From UBA4416 sp964543545 (GTDB taxonomy: Bacteria; Bacteroidota; Bacteroidia; B-17B0; Aurantibacillaceae), in contig CAZIYT010000003.1 of the NCBI GenBank assembly GCA_964543545.1, forward strand, positions 558,001-622,000: DNA of 64,000 nucleotides, in the 5' to 3' direction. The notes under the pieces are model-generated. The model made no database searches, was not told the origin of the DNA, and saw only the letters and a program-made list of their open reading frames with translations. Below, piece by piece: positions 8,759 through 17,057 of this stretch. The position numbers and the translations under genes are program-made. Positions within the stretch are counted from its first letter, which is position 1; each line of letters starts with the position of its first letter.

Positions 8759-10297
8759 ATGAAGACAGAGGCCGCCGAAAACAAAGGAACAGCAGATGCT
8801 TCTTTAGAAGCCATTCAGAATTTTAAAGGCAAGTACCCGAAACAGCTCTGGTACCTGTTCTTCAGCGAAATGTGGGAGCGCTTCAGCTTCTATGGCATGC
8901 GCGGCATGCTGGTGTTCTTCATGATCGACCAGCTCCACTACAACGATGTGGATGCCAATTTGCAATACGGCGCGTCACAATCTTTTGTTTATGCCTTTAC
9001 CTTCATCGGCGGGCTTTTTGCCGATAAGATCCTGGGCTACCGCAAATCCCTCTTCTGGGGCGGGATGCTGATGATCGTAGGAAGCCTGATCCTGGCTATT
9101 GATCCGAAGCAATTCTTTTTTATCGGGATTGGCTTCAACGTGGTAGGAACCGCTTTTTTCAAACCGAATATTTCTTCCATTGTGGGCCGGCTCTACCGCG
9201 AGGGCGATCCCAGAACGGATGCCGGATTTTCCTTGTTTTATGCGGGCGTGAACCTGGGAGCGCTGATCGGGGGCTACCTGTGTGTAGCCATCGGTAAGAG
9301 GGCGCTCTTCGACAGCCTTGTGCCGCAAGGTCTGGAATGGAACGTCGCCTTTGGCTTAGCAGCCATCGTGATGATCGTGAGCCTGCTCACCTTTGTGAAC
9401 ACCCAGAAAAGCCTCGGCAGCATTGGCAATTCGCCTTTAACACACCTCGCACCGCAAAAACGGAAGCTGTACGAATACCTTACCTTCGGCGGCTCCCTGG
9501 TGCTGATTCCTTTTGTGATTGCCATGGTTTCCGAAACGGAATACACCGACTGGTTTATGCGCCTGATTGGTCCGGCCGCATTGGTATACATGTTTGTGGA
9601 GATGCGCAACTACAGCTGGGATGTGAACAAGCGGCTGATCGCGGCTATCCTCTTCATGTTCTTCTCTATTTTTTTCTGGGCCTTCTTCGAGCAGAGCGGC
9701 GGCTCACTCAGCATCTTTGCGGCCAATAACCTCAACAATAATATCCTGGGCATGGAGTTCGACCCCAACGGCACCAACAATGCCGCCAACTCCCTGTTCG
9801 TGATTGCCTTTGCCGCTCCGCTTGGCATCTTATGGATCTGGATGAACCGGAAAAAAATCGAGCCCAATACGATCGTTAAATTCGGTCTGGCCTTTCTGTT
9901 CCTGGCCGGTGGCTTTTATGTCTTCTACTACACGCGCCTGTTCACCAATTCCAATGGCGTCACCTCTCTCGGTGTGTTTACCTTCGGCTGGTTTGTCATC
10001 ACCATTGGCGAGCTTTGCTTGTCGCCGATCGGCATGTCCGTTATGACCAAATTATCGCCCCTGAAACTCCAGGCGATGGTGATGGGCATGTGGTTCCTGG
10101 CCAGCGCTTACGGACAATATTTTGCCGGGCTTTTGGGCGCTAACATCGCGGAAGCCTCTTCCAATTCCACGAACATGGAGAAGCTGATGATCTACACCGA
10201 AGGCTACAAGCAGCTTGGCTTGTACTCCCTGATCGGGGGTGGGATTATTATCGCCATTTCCCCACTCATTAAGAAATTAATGGGGAATGTTAAATAA
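8759..10297 (+). CDS. POT-family proton-coupled oligopeptide transporter 2
   Basis: A 512-residue paralogue of the preceding transporter. It has the same ExxER helix 1 motif (EMWERFSFYGMRG, residues 39-51) after a longer hydrophilic N-terminus, a PTR2-like motif FYAGVNLGALIGGY, and the conserved ELCLSPIGMS segment also found in copy 1. It begins 5 nt after copy 1. Codon use is more GC-rich than copy 1, so the pair may be an old duplication or have separate origins. The two may differ in peptide range. Confidence 0.93.
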   Translation: MKTEAAENKGTADASLEAIQNFKGKYPKQLWYLFFSEMWERFSFYGMRGMLVFFMIDQLHYNDVDANLQYGASQSFVYAFTFIGGLFADKILGYRKSLFWGGMLMIVGSLILAIDPKQFFFIGIGFNVVGTAFFKPNISSIVGRLYREGDPRTDAGFSLFYAGVNLGALIGGYLCVAIGKRALFDSLVPQGLEWNVAFGLAAIVMIVSLLTFVNTQKSLGSIGNSPLTHLAPQKRKLYEYLTFGGSLVLIPFVIAMVSETEYTDWFMRLIGPAALVYMFVEMRNYSWDVNKRLIAAILFMFFSIFFWAFFEQSGGSLSIFAANNLNNNILGMEFDPNGTNNAANSLFVIAFAAPLGILWIWMNRKKIEPNTIVKFGLAFLFLAGGFYVFYYTRLFTNSNGVTSLGVFTFGWFVITIGELCLSPIGMSVMTKLSPLKLQAMVMGMWFLASAYGQYFAGLLGANIAEASSNSTNMEKLMIYTEGYKQLGLYSLIGGGIIIAISPLIKKLMGNVK

Positions 10298-10373
10298 ATG
10301 CTTTCATCGACGGAATTTTATTCTTCACCTCCATTTTTGTTATCCTAAGAATTAATCTTAGCTTAATATTCTT

Positions 10374-10381
10374 TACATTTG
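10374..10381 (+). promoter_or_regulatory. -7 box TACATTTG of the thioredoxin-like gene
   Basis: It matches TAnnTTTG and lies 31 nt before the ATG at 10413. A TTG at the expected -33 distance is not present. Confidence 0.4.
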
Positions 10382-10412
10382 CTTTAAATGCTCAGGCATT
10401 AAATTTGCTCCT

Positions 10413-11081
10413 ATGCTGAAGAAGATGTTTAACTGGAAAGATATATGCATGGCCAGCCTCATTATATTGGCCATTATATTTTTTGCATTTAAAAAAAGTA
10501 CCCTGCAGGCCTCCATCAATACGCCTGAGAACCGTGTCAGCAATTACATCGCTCCCAACGCCCATAACTTTGAATTGGTTTCTGCCAATACCTATATTGA
10601 ATACACCGACAACTCATCGCTCGTACACTGGATCAGCTTCGATGAAGCCTACAAGCAATGTAAGCTGAAACCACGCCCCATCCTCATCGATGTGTATACC
10701 ACCTGGTGCGGCCCCTGCAAAATGATGAGCGCCCAGACCTTCAACCATCCGGCAATTGCCAAATACATCAACGATAATTTTTATGCGGTAAAGTTCGATG
10801 CCGAATCCAAGGACAGCGTGAAGTTCGACAAGTATATCTTCGTGAGCTCCGACCCTTCCAATCCCAAAGCACCTCACCAGTTTGCCGCCTCTATCCTCGA
10901 TAACCAGCTGGCCTACCCGTCCATCGTATTTCTGAATAACCAGATCCAGCGCATCGACATCCTCAAAGGCTTTATGCCTGCGAACCAGTTCGACCCCATC
11001 ATTCACTACTATGGTTCTGGAGATTACCAAACCACCAAATGGGATGATTACAAGACTAAATTCGTTTCCGCTATTAAGTAG
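10413..11081 (+). CDS. Membrane-anchored thioredoxin-like protein
   Basis: A 222-residue protein with an N-terminal hydrophobic anchor (ASLIILAIIFFAF, residues 14-26) and a thioredoxin fold carrying the redox motif WCGPCK at residues 98-103. The sequence after it (MMSAQTFNHPAIAKYINDNF) is typical of thioredoxin_7/DUF255-like proteins, where it forms the first helix. It probably acts in the periplasm as a thiol-disulfide reductase. The C-terminal YPSIVFLNN supplies the cis-Pro loop. It has its own promoter and sits 63 nt before the amidase gene. Confidence 0.85.
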   Translation: MLKKMFNWKDICMASLIILAIIFFAFKKSTLQASINTPENRVSNYIAPNAHNFELVSANTYIEYTDNSSLVHWISFDEAYKQCKLKPRPILIDVYTTWCGPCKMMSAQTFNHPAIAKYINDNFYAVKFDAESKDSVKFDKYIFVSSDPSNPKAPHQFAASILDNQLAYPSIVFLNNQIQRIDILKGFMPANQFDPIIHYYGSGDYQTTKWDDYKTKFVSAIK

Positions 11082-11132
11082 GGACTGTTTATTTTTTGAG
11101 ACCTTTTCAAACCCGGCTTTCAATTCAGTTCC

Positions 11133-11140
11133 TATCTTTA
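11133..11140 (+). promoter_or_regulatory. -7-like box TATCTTTA of the amidase gene
   Basis: It matches TAnnTTTG except for the last base and ends 4 nt before the ATG at 11145. A transcript would be nearly leaderless. Confidence 0.3.
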
Positions 11141-11144
11141 GGCT

Positions 11145-12422
11145 ATGAAACGTTGTTCGTTCTTATGGCTCCTGTTCTGCTCCGGAATGCTTTCCGCCCA
11201 GACTACAGCCGAACTAAAAAAGAAATTCGATACCTACCTGAGCTTTAACGGCTCCCTGAATGCACTGCTGAGCTTTAATGCCAATTCGGTGGCTGTGCTG
11301 AATGCCGGAAAGCCTGAGTTTACAGCCTATACCGACGAGTTCGAAAAGCTGGCACTCCTGCTGGAAACTAAAAAAGCGGAAGACTTTCTGGCGATTTACC
11401 AATGGAAAAAAAACACGCACCTCAGCCAGAAACAGCTGGACAGCCTGCTGGAAAACCAGAACCGCAGCAGCATCTATGCCTACAAGCAGCCGGCCCTCAA
11501 GGGGAAAAAGATCGCCATTGATCCCGGGCACTTCGCCGGGAATATGGAAACAGCGCGCATCGAGCAGAAGTTTATCGACTTCCGGCCTTCGGCTTCCAAT
11601 TCGCTGAAAGATACGATCCGCTTCAATGAAGGAACCCTCACCTACCAAACTGCTGAGATCCTTAAACAGCTGCTGCTGGAACAGGGAGCGGTAGTGATGG
11701 TAACACGCCCAAAGCAAAACTATACTTCCTTCCAGATCAGCTACGACGAGTGGCTCAGCAAACGCAAAAAAATCGTGCTCGACTCCCTGCTGCAAAGCAA
11801 AGCGATGGATGCCAAACGCTACACCAGGCTCATGAGCCTTAGCAAGGAAAAATTATTCTGGGAGTTCTTCCGGGATTATGAGCTGATGGAGCGCGCCAGG
11901 ATCATCAACAACTTTAAGCCCGATGCTACGATTATCATCCATTACAATGTGGATGAAAAAAATACGGACTGGATCAACCCGGGAAGCAAAAACTTCACGA
12001 TGGCCTTTATCGGTGGCGGCATGACGGCCGATAACTTTTCGAAGCCCATCAACAAGGTGCATTTCCTGCGCCTGTTGCTCACGGGGCAGCTCAGTGCCTC
12101 CGAGCGCTTATCGTCGCTCACGGTGAACGAGTTTAGCAGCAAGCTGGGGATCCCGATAGCACAACGGAATGATGCCGATTACCTGCGCGACAATTGCATG
12201 AAAACGCCTTCGAACGGGGTCTTCTGCCGGAACCTGGCGCTCTGCCGCACCATCAACTCGGTATTGGTATACGGCGAATGCCTCTACCAGGATAACCTTG
12301 AGGAATGCAAACGCCTCAATACCTGTGATTATGAGATCCGGGGACAGAAGGTTCCTAAACGCATTTACGAAGCGGCAAATTGTTATTACAATGCAATAAA
12401 TGATTATTTTAGTAAACCTTAA
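11145..12422 (+). CDS. N-acetylmuramoyl-L-alanine amidase-like protein (amidase_3 fold)
   Basis: A 425-residue exported protein with signal peptide MKRCSFLWLLFCSGMLSAQ. The amidase_3 pattern is visible: IAIDPGHFAG (first zinc His), NEGTLTYQTAEILKQLL with the zinc Glu, the strand VVMVTRP, and IIIHYNVD (second zinc His). Enzymes of this fold cut the amide bond between muramic acid and the stem peptide in peptidoglycan. The N-terminal 120 residues are helical and unassigned, and the C-terminus has extra Cys-containing segments not found in short amidases. The response regulator gene starts 17 nt downstream and is likely co-transcribed. Confidence 0.82.
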   Translation: MKRCSFLWLLFCSGMLSAQTTAELKKKFDTYLSFNGSLNALLSFNANSVAVLNAGKPEFTAYTDEFEKLALLLETKKAEDFLAIYQWKKNTHLSQKQLDSLLENQNRSSIYAYKQPALKGKKIAIDPGHFAGNMETARIEQKFIDFRPSASNSLKDTIRFNEGTLTYQTAEILKQLLLEQGAVVMVTRPKQNYTSFQISYDEWLSKRKKIVLDSLLQSKAMDAKRYTRLMSLSKEKLFWEFFRDYELMERARIINNFKPDATIIIHYNVDEKNTDWINPGSKNFTMAFIGGGMTADNFSKPINKVHFLRLLLTGQLSASERLSSLTVNEFSSKLGIPIAQRNDADYLRDNCMKTPSNGVFCRNLALCRTINSVLVYGECLYQDNLEECKRLNTCDYEIRGQKVPKRIYEAANCYYNAINDYFSKP

Positions 12423-12439
12423 ACAGATTATACCACACC

Positions 12440-13081
12440 GTGTCGTTTTTAAAGATTTATATTGTCGATGATCACCAGATGCTGATCGATGGTCTGAAAG
12501 CCTTGCTTAGCGATGAAAAACACATCTCGTTGGTGGGCGAAAACACCTCCGCAAAAGTTGCACTCAAAGAGGTGGGAGAATACCGGCCGGATATTGTGCT
12601 CACGGACATCAACATGCCGGAGATGGATGGCATCGAGCTGACGCGGGAAATAAAAAAACAACAGCCTGAAGTGAAAGTGATTGCCCTCTCGATGTATGGC
12701 GAACGCGAAACCATCAGCGATATGCTGAAGGCCGGCGTGAGCGCTTACATCTTAAAAAATACGGGCAAGCAGGAGCTGTTGAAAGCGATTGAGAAAGTAG
12801 CTGCCGGCGGAACATTTTTCAGCGACGAGGTAAGCGCCGAAATGATGCGGACCTACCCGGAGCAGGCTGCCAAAGAAATCTCCCTGTCCCAACGTGAGAT
12901 CGAAGTGATCGAGCTCATCGCCCGGGAATATACCAATGCCAGGATTGCAGAAGCCCTGTTCATCAGCGAGCGCACCGTGGAAACACACCGCAAGAATATT
13001 TTCCGGAAAACGGATACCAAAAGCGTGATCGGCCTTTTGAAATACTGTGTCGACAAGCGCATCATTAAGCCCCTCAAGTAA
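12440..13081 (+). CDS. NarL/FixJ-type response regulator
   Basis: A 213-residue two-domain regulator. The receiver domain has VDDHQM at residues 8-13, the phosphorylated Asp56 in LTDINMPEMDG, and Lys in LKNTGK. The C-terminal LuxR-type helix-turn-helix is seen in LSQREIEVIELIAREYTN and ISERTVETHRKNI. The start is a GTG at 12440. Partners of this class are HisKA_3 kinases. No kinase is adjacent, but one of the right type lies at 18934-20895. The link is an inference. Confidence 0.92.
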   Translation: MSFLKIYIVDDHQMLIDGLKALLSDEKHISLVGENTSAKVALKEVGEYRPDIVLTDINMPEMDGIELTREIKKQQPEVKVIALSMYGERETISDMLKAGVSAYILKNTGKQELLKAIEKVAAGGTFFSDEVSAEMMRTYPEQAAKEISLSQREIEVIELIAREYTNARIAEALFISERTVETHRKNIFRKTDTKSVIGLLKYCVDKRIIKPLK

Positions 13082-13225
13082 GACCTTTCACATCTGGTCG
13101 GTTATCCGGACCATCGAATTCCATAACCCACTGAAAGACCATTCTTTGATTTAAAATCCAAGGCGGTGTTTCAAAATCCAATGCGGAATCAATGGAGTTA
13201 GATTATAATGCAGTAACTGTAAATA
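13082..13225. other. AT-rich gap at the edge of the PIN islet
   Basis: Non-coding. It contains two near-identical 14-mers, AAAATCCAAGGCGG at 13153-13166 and AAAATCCAATGCGG at 13173-13186, spaced by 20 nt. No gene is seen. The drop in GC begins here. Confidence 0.5.
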
Positions 13226-14512
13226 TTATATTAAATATAAGACTGAACTGTCAAATTCGGCAAATTTCCTGATGAAATCTTTGCACAATGCACGCATCTT
13301 TATTGTATCAGCTACTGTACTTCTTTTCTGTCTTATCGAATTATAATGAATAGATGCATTCAAAGATCTAATATCATCCAAACAGTTTGTGAAAAATAAA
13401 AAATATGGAAAATAACTTTTCCAATGTGAGGTATTAAAATAATCAGCCGCGTAATTTTCAATAAAAGTATCTATAGGTTGACTAATCCCTTCCTGAATAT
13501 AAACATCCTCTGATTCATCTTCCATTGATATATCTGAAAGATAATCAGAAATGATTCTAGCAATTTCATAAAGGGATTGAACTGTCAGATTTTGATCATT
13601 CGAATAACTGATAGAAGTGTCAGTTTGATATTTTTCATTTTCGAAAACTTCTTTAATATCAATATCTAGTCCTTCAAGGTTTAAAAAATTAATAAAAGAT
13701 ATATGAATAAAATCGAACCCCCCTGTATATCTATAAAACTCATCCACTAATTCAAATTTGGTACTAATTGATTTTTGGTTCCCTTTTAAATCCCAATCGT
13801 TTTTTTCGTCATTTGAAACGAAAATTATATCCTTTTTCTTGTTTTTCCCTAATTCTAGCATACTTTTCCATATAAGAAAGTCACCGATCGCATTTTCAGA
13901 TTTACTCTTATCTTTATTCCCTGGTGGGATTTCATCATTCATTCTTAATTGAAACTCTTGAATAAGATCTTCGTCTGAACCTGGAGCTGAAATTATAATA
14001 TCTTTAGTGAAATTATTTTGATACATAGTAGTAACCGGATCAGACCAATTCCAGTCTAATAAATTTGACTTTAAATCTTCAAGATTATGTTTATAGTCCT
14101 TAATCTTTTCGGAAATCTCAATCTGAGATTTTTTAAGTTTTTTGTAGGCATCCAAATCATTCAAAATAGGATAATCAGGTAATCTAAGATTAGGTAGGGA
14201 GGATAATTGTTTGTCGATAATTGTGAATAAATCTGAAATTCGACCAGACCGATTTTTAGCAAATTCCCGTAATGCGTGTTCAGGAATATACAATCTTTTT
14301 TTTGAAATAAGCTCTTTGTATGTTATGCCAATTTTTTCAATGTTATCTTTGCCGGTACTGAATGGTGCTAATAGGGAATTCGTATCTAAAACAAAGATAG
14401 CTTTCTTAGAAATTTCCTTAATACTTTTTCCTTTTCGGCTTAGTATAGACATTATTTCAGGAAAATGTTTTTTATAAATGAAGTAATTTTTATTATCTAC
14501 CATAATTTTCAA
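13226..14512 (-). CDS. PIN-like domain protein (PIN_8/DUF4935 type), possible nuclease
   Basis: A 428-residue protein. The N-terminal half has the layout of a PIN-like nuclease domain: AIFVLDTNSLLAPF with the first acidic residue near 43, RLYIPEHALREFAKNR, then NAIGDFLIWKSML, and KDIIFVSNDEKNDW with later acidic residues. This order matches the PIN_8 (DUF4935) group, some members of which are associated with defence or RNA cleavage. The C-terminal 140 residues are helical and unrecognised. No antitoxin-like gene is adjacent. Base composition is strikingly low in GC compared with both sides, which suggests horizontal acquisition. Nuclease activity is inferred only. Confidence 0.75.
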   Translation of the reverse strand: MKIMVDNKNYFIYKKHFPEIMSILSRKGKSIKEISKKAIFVLDTNSLLAPFSTGKDNIEKIGITYKELISKKRLYIPEHALREFAKNRSGRISDLFTIIDKQLSSLPNLRLPDYPILNDLDAYKKLKKSQIEISEKIKDYKHNLEDLKSNLLDWNWSDPVTTMYQNNFTKDIIISAPGSDEDLIQEFQLRMNDEIPPGNKDKSKSENAIGDFLIWKSMLELGKNKKKDIIFVSNDEKNDWDLKGNQKSISTKFELVDEFYRYTGGFDFIHISFINFLNLEGLDIDIKEVFENEKYQTDTSISYSNDQNLTVQSLYEIARIISDYLSDISMEDESEDVYIQEGISQPIDTFIENYAADYFNTSHWKSYFPYFLFFTNCLDDIRSLNASIHYNSIRQKRSTVADTIKMRALCKDFIRKFAEFDSSVLYLI

Positions 14513-14830
14513 TAATTTATTTTTACTAATTGATGAAAGTCAAACAAATTGCTTTGGTTGCACATATAGAACTTCACGAGGATGTCATTCCGAGTGCAGT
14601 TATCTAAGATAATGAAAAGTTCATACAATTTCTCTCAAAGCTTTTTACATCAAGCTTTGCTCGATCAGATTTAACATTTGAAAAAAAATTCCTCTATTAG
14701 AGGAAATTTGTTGAGCTACTATATCTAATCTTACGAAATGTTTAGTGATATTATGAGTATAACGAAAAAAGCTAGATTAACCCTGAAGCGGCCGAATATA
14801 GTCCTCCGTACCGTGGTTAATCAATCCCTT
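14513..14830. other. AT-rich non-coding flank of the PIN gene
   Basis: No credible gene in 318 nt. A hairpin AAATTCCTCT / AGAGGAAATTT lies at 14686-14709. The AT-rich composition continues to about 14780 and then returns to the window norm. Confidence 0.6.
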
Positions 14831-15499
14831 TCAGGATTTCTCATACAAAGGCTTCGATTTCACTTTCTTAAGCTCTAACACAATGATAGGCGTAATAATG
14901 AACGTTGGGCCCAGCCACAGAATAATGGGATTGAGCGGAATGTGGGAGCTTTGGTTGACGGTAAATGCCGTGATGGCGCCAATGTAGCTCCCACACATAT
15001 TCCCGATATGTTTTTTGAGCCAGTACAGGGTTTCCGTCGGGCCTTTGATGAATGCCAAGACATTCCGGTAAACGCCCCAAACGCCCAGGGTTCCGAACAC
15101 AAACGGAATAATAGCCTCTGCGCTACCGGATTGCAGGTACACCACAACGGCAAAAATAACCATGCACAGGAAGGTGATACCGGCAACAGCTTCTATGATC
15201 CAGTCGACAGCATGTGGTTTCTGCCCCTGATGCAGGTTCTTCAGTTTAAGAGCCCGGTAGGCGATGAGCGTAGCGTAATAGGTAAAAACACCAATAAGAA
15301 AAAGGAATTCCAAGTTTTTCACGACCGAAATAAAGGTGGCGGTAATAAATACCACCGTCATACTCCAGAAATAAATCCGCCCTAGGGGCTTATGCCTCGG
15401 CGTATTCGATTTCATGACAATAGCCAGCGCTCCCGAAACTAAAGCGAGGCTTGCAAAAATAACATGGATGATGAGCATTCCTTTCATGAGTGTTCCCAT
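14831..15499 (-). CDS. DUF2306-like multi-pass membrane protein
   Basis: From the ATG at 15499 (MGTLMKGMLIIHVIF) the protein has 222 residues and about seven hydrophobic segments. The segment NTPRHKPLGRIYFW after the second helix, with its conserved His and GRIY, is typical of DUF2306-type proteins. Their role is unknown; a haem- or quinone-linked membrane function is sometimes suggested. The longer frame from 15553 adds an unlikely polar N-terminus. An alternative start is the ATG at 15487. Confidence 0.7.
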   Translation of the reverse strand: MGTLMKGMLIIHVIFASLALVSGALAIVMKSNTPRHKPLGRIYFWSMTVVFITATFISVVKNLEFLFLIGVFTYYATLIAYRALKLKNLHQGQKPHAVDWIIEAVAGITFLCMVIFAVVVYLQSGSAEAIIPFVFGTLGVWGVYRNVLAFIKGPTETLYWLKKHIGNMCGSYIGAITAFTVNQSSHIPLNPIILWLGPTFIITPIIVLELKKVKSKPLYEKS

Positions 15500-15633
15500 A
15501 ATTATGTAGATTGGTTTGGCTACAAAATTACAGGCAGAAACAGGTCGTGCCAACTAAAAGGGTTGAATAGCAAGCCTTTGGGACAAATGACAAAGCAAGG
15601 GGACGAATAACAATCCGGTTTTGTGTTTTGGGA

Positions 15634-16536
15634 TCAGCGCATGGCTTCCAGGTGTGCAAGCACTTCTTTTCCATAGTTGCGTGAAACGGGAACAGGGCTG
15701 ACTCCGGCAGTTTTGAAGCCGATTTTATAACCCTGGGCATTTCCGCCCACCTCATGCACCTGCCTGATATTGACGATGTAGCTCCTATGGCAACGGATAA
15801 TGTAAGGAACGGTAATCTGCGTTTCAAGGCGTTTCAGGCTCCCGCGGATGAGCTGGCGGGAAAGCAGGCCATCCCTCAGGTAAACAATGTTGGAATAATT
15901 ATCTGCCGATTCAATGTACAGCAGGTCTTCGGGGTTTAGCTCCAGCCGGTCTTTTTCATTCTCAGCCATGAGAACCAGCCATGGACTTTCCTCTGTTGGA
16001 GGATGGCTCTCCCGGGCGTGGCTGACTTCCGCGCGTTGCTGGTAGCTTTTCACCTCCTGCTCCATGTGCTGCGCCTCTTTCCGGTTAAGCGCCTGGAAGC
16101 GGTTATACTTAAGCGCCACATTGGCGGTTATGGGAAAAATCCCCAGCAGAAAAGTCGCGAGCGTTGCCAGGGCCAGCTGGCTGAAGCTGATGGTGGCAAT
16201 CCCGATAAGATTCCCGTACAGCATATTGCCCAGGGCAATGAACAAAAGTACAAGTACGAGAGACAAAATTTCCTTCCATACCTTCCAGCTTTCTTCGGGC
16301 CTGCTGCGGTACAGTACCAACACCGACAAAAGCCTGAAAACGGTGGGGCATAAAAAAGACACAAAGCCGAAGCCCAGGATCTTCCAGAAGCGGTAAGGCG
16401 TTTCCCACAAAGAGATATCGAAAGGCTCAAATATCAGCAGGAAAAAAGCCACAAAGCAGCCGATGAGTCCGTTCGATAAAATATCTTTTCCCGATACGGG
16501 ATTGTAGGGATAAGGTTTACTTAAAAAAGGCCACAT
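15634..16536 (-). CDS. LytTR-family transcriptional regulator with N-terminal membrane domain
   Basis: A 300-residue protein. Residues 15-140 hold four or so membrane helices (GCFVAFFLLIF, LVLVLLFIALGNML). A charged linker follows, then a C-terminal LytTR DNA-binding domain: LNPEDLLYIESADNYSNIVY, GSLKRLETQI and IRCHRSYIVNIRQVHEV. Membrane-tethered LytTR proteins are common in Bacteroidota and usually regulate nearby envelope genes. Here the beta-flower gene ends-on follows on the same strand upstream, separated by 15 nt (stop of this family member's neighbour at 16552), so the two may form a unit. Confidence 0.88.
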   Translation of the reverse strand: MWPFLSKPYPYNPVSGKDILSNGLIGCFVAFFLLIFEPFDISLWETPYRFWKILGFGFVSFLCPTVFRLLSVLVLYRSRPEESWKVWKEILSLVLVLLFIALGNMLYGNLIGIATISFSQLALATLATFLLGIFPITANVALKYNRFQALNRKEAQHMEQEVKSYQQRAEVSHARESHPPTEESPWLVLMAENEKDRLELNPEDLLYIESADNYSNIVYLRDGLLSRQLIRGSLKRLETQITVPYIIRCHRSYIVNIRQVHEVGGNAQGYKIGFKTAGVSPVPVSRNYGKEVLAHLEAMR

Positions 16537-16551
16537 ACCTTTAGCGGGAAC

Positions 16552-16965
16552 TTAGTTGAGCCTGAAAAAGAAAAAGAAAACGGCGGCAGCGGCCCAGGTA
16601 CGGTTCACCTGTTTGGCATAGCCAATGGTGCTGTAGCTGCTGTTCTGCATCGTGCCATCTTCCTTGATATAGCCAATGGTAGAATAGCTGTTATTCTGGA
16701 TTGTACCGTCGCTTTTGATATAACCGATGGTGGAATAGCTCCTGTTCTGGATGGTTCCATCGTCTTTAATGTAACCAATGGTGGAATAGCTGCTGTTTTG
16801 TACGGTACCATCTTCTTTGATGTAACCAATGGTAGAGTAGCTGCTGTTTTGCACGGTGCCATCTTCTTTAATATAGCCCTCGGTGCTGTAGCTGCTGTTC
16901 TGAATGGCCTGAGAATAGCCCAGGGAACTGAACAGAATGGAGAAAAATAAGATCGCTTTTTTCAT
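16552..16965 (-). CDS. Secreted 17-residue-repeat protein (5-fold beta-flower type)
   Basis: A 137-residue protein with a signal peptide (MKKAILFFSILFSSLGYSQ) and five full plus one partial copy of a 17-residue repeat with consensus QNSSYSTIGYIKEDGTV from residue 22. It ends in a hydrophobic stretch, TWAAAAVFFFFFRLN. The repeat and the phenylalanine-rich end match small Bacteroidota proteins annotated as 5-fold beta-flower proteins, in which five repeats would close a propeller-like ring. The function is unknown. It is transcribed in the same direction as the LytTR regulator just downstream. Confidence 0.85.
   Translation of the reverse strand: MKKAILFFSILFSSLGYSQAIQNSSYSTEGYIKEDGTVQNSSYSTIGYIKEDGTVQNSSYSTIGYIKDDGTIQNRSYSTIGYIKSDGTIQNNSYSTIGYIKEDGTMQNSSYSTIGYAKQVNRTWAAAAVFFFFFRLN
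16618..16902 (-). repeat. 51-bp tandem repeat inside the beta-flower gene
   Basis: Five complete and one partial 51-bp units encode the 17-residue repeat. Synonymous differences between units show that they are under protein-level selection and are not a fresh slippage product. Confidence 0.9.
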
Positions 16966-16978
16966 ATTTTAGTTGTTT

Positions 16979-17054
16979 CCCGCGGATCTCGCAGATTCCG
17001 CAGAGATAAAAACTATAGAAAAACCATTCAGCGCAGATCTGCGAGATCTGCGGG
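16979..17054. repeat. Intergenic inverted repeat, GATCTCGC family, copy 1
   Basis: CCCGCGGATCTCGCAGATTC at 16979-16998 is an imperfect inverted match to GATCTGCGAGATCTGCGGG at 17036-17054. It lies between rimO and the beta-flower gene. A second copy of the same layout is at 54163-54234. Confidence 0.75.
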
Positions 17055-17057
17055 AAT

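Noticed and set aside
14868..15385. ORFs opposite or in other frames of the DUF2306 gene
   Set aside because: They are shadow frames of a protein with clear membrane helices.
16618..16902. Regular 51-bp repeats as a CRISPR array
   Set aside because: The units are contiguous with no unique spacers and they encode an in-frame protein repeat with a signal peptide.
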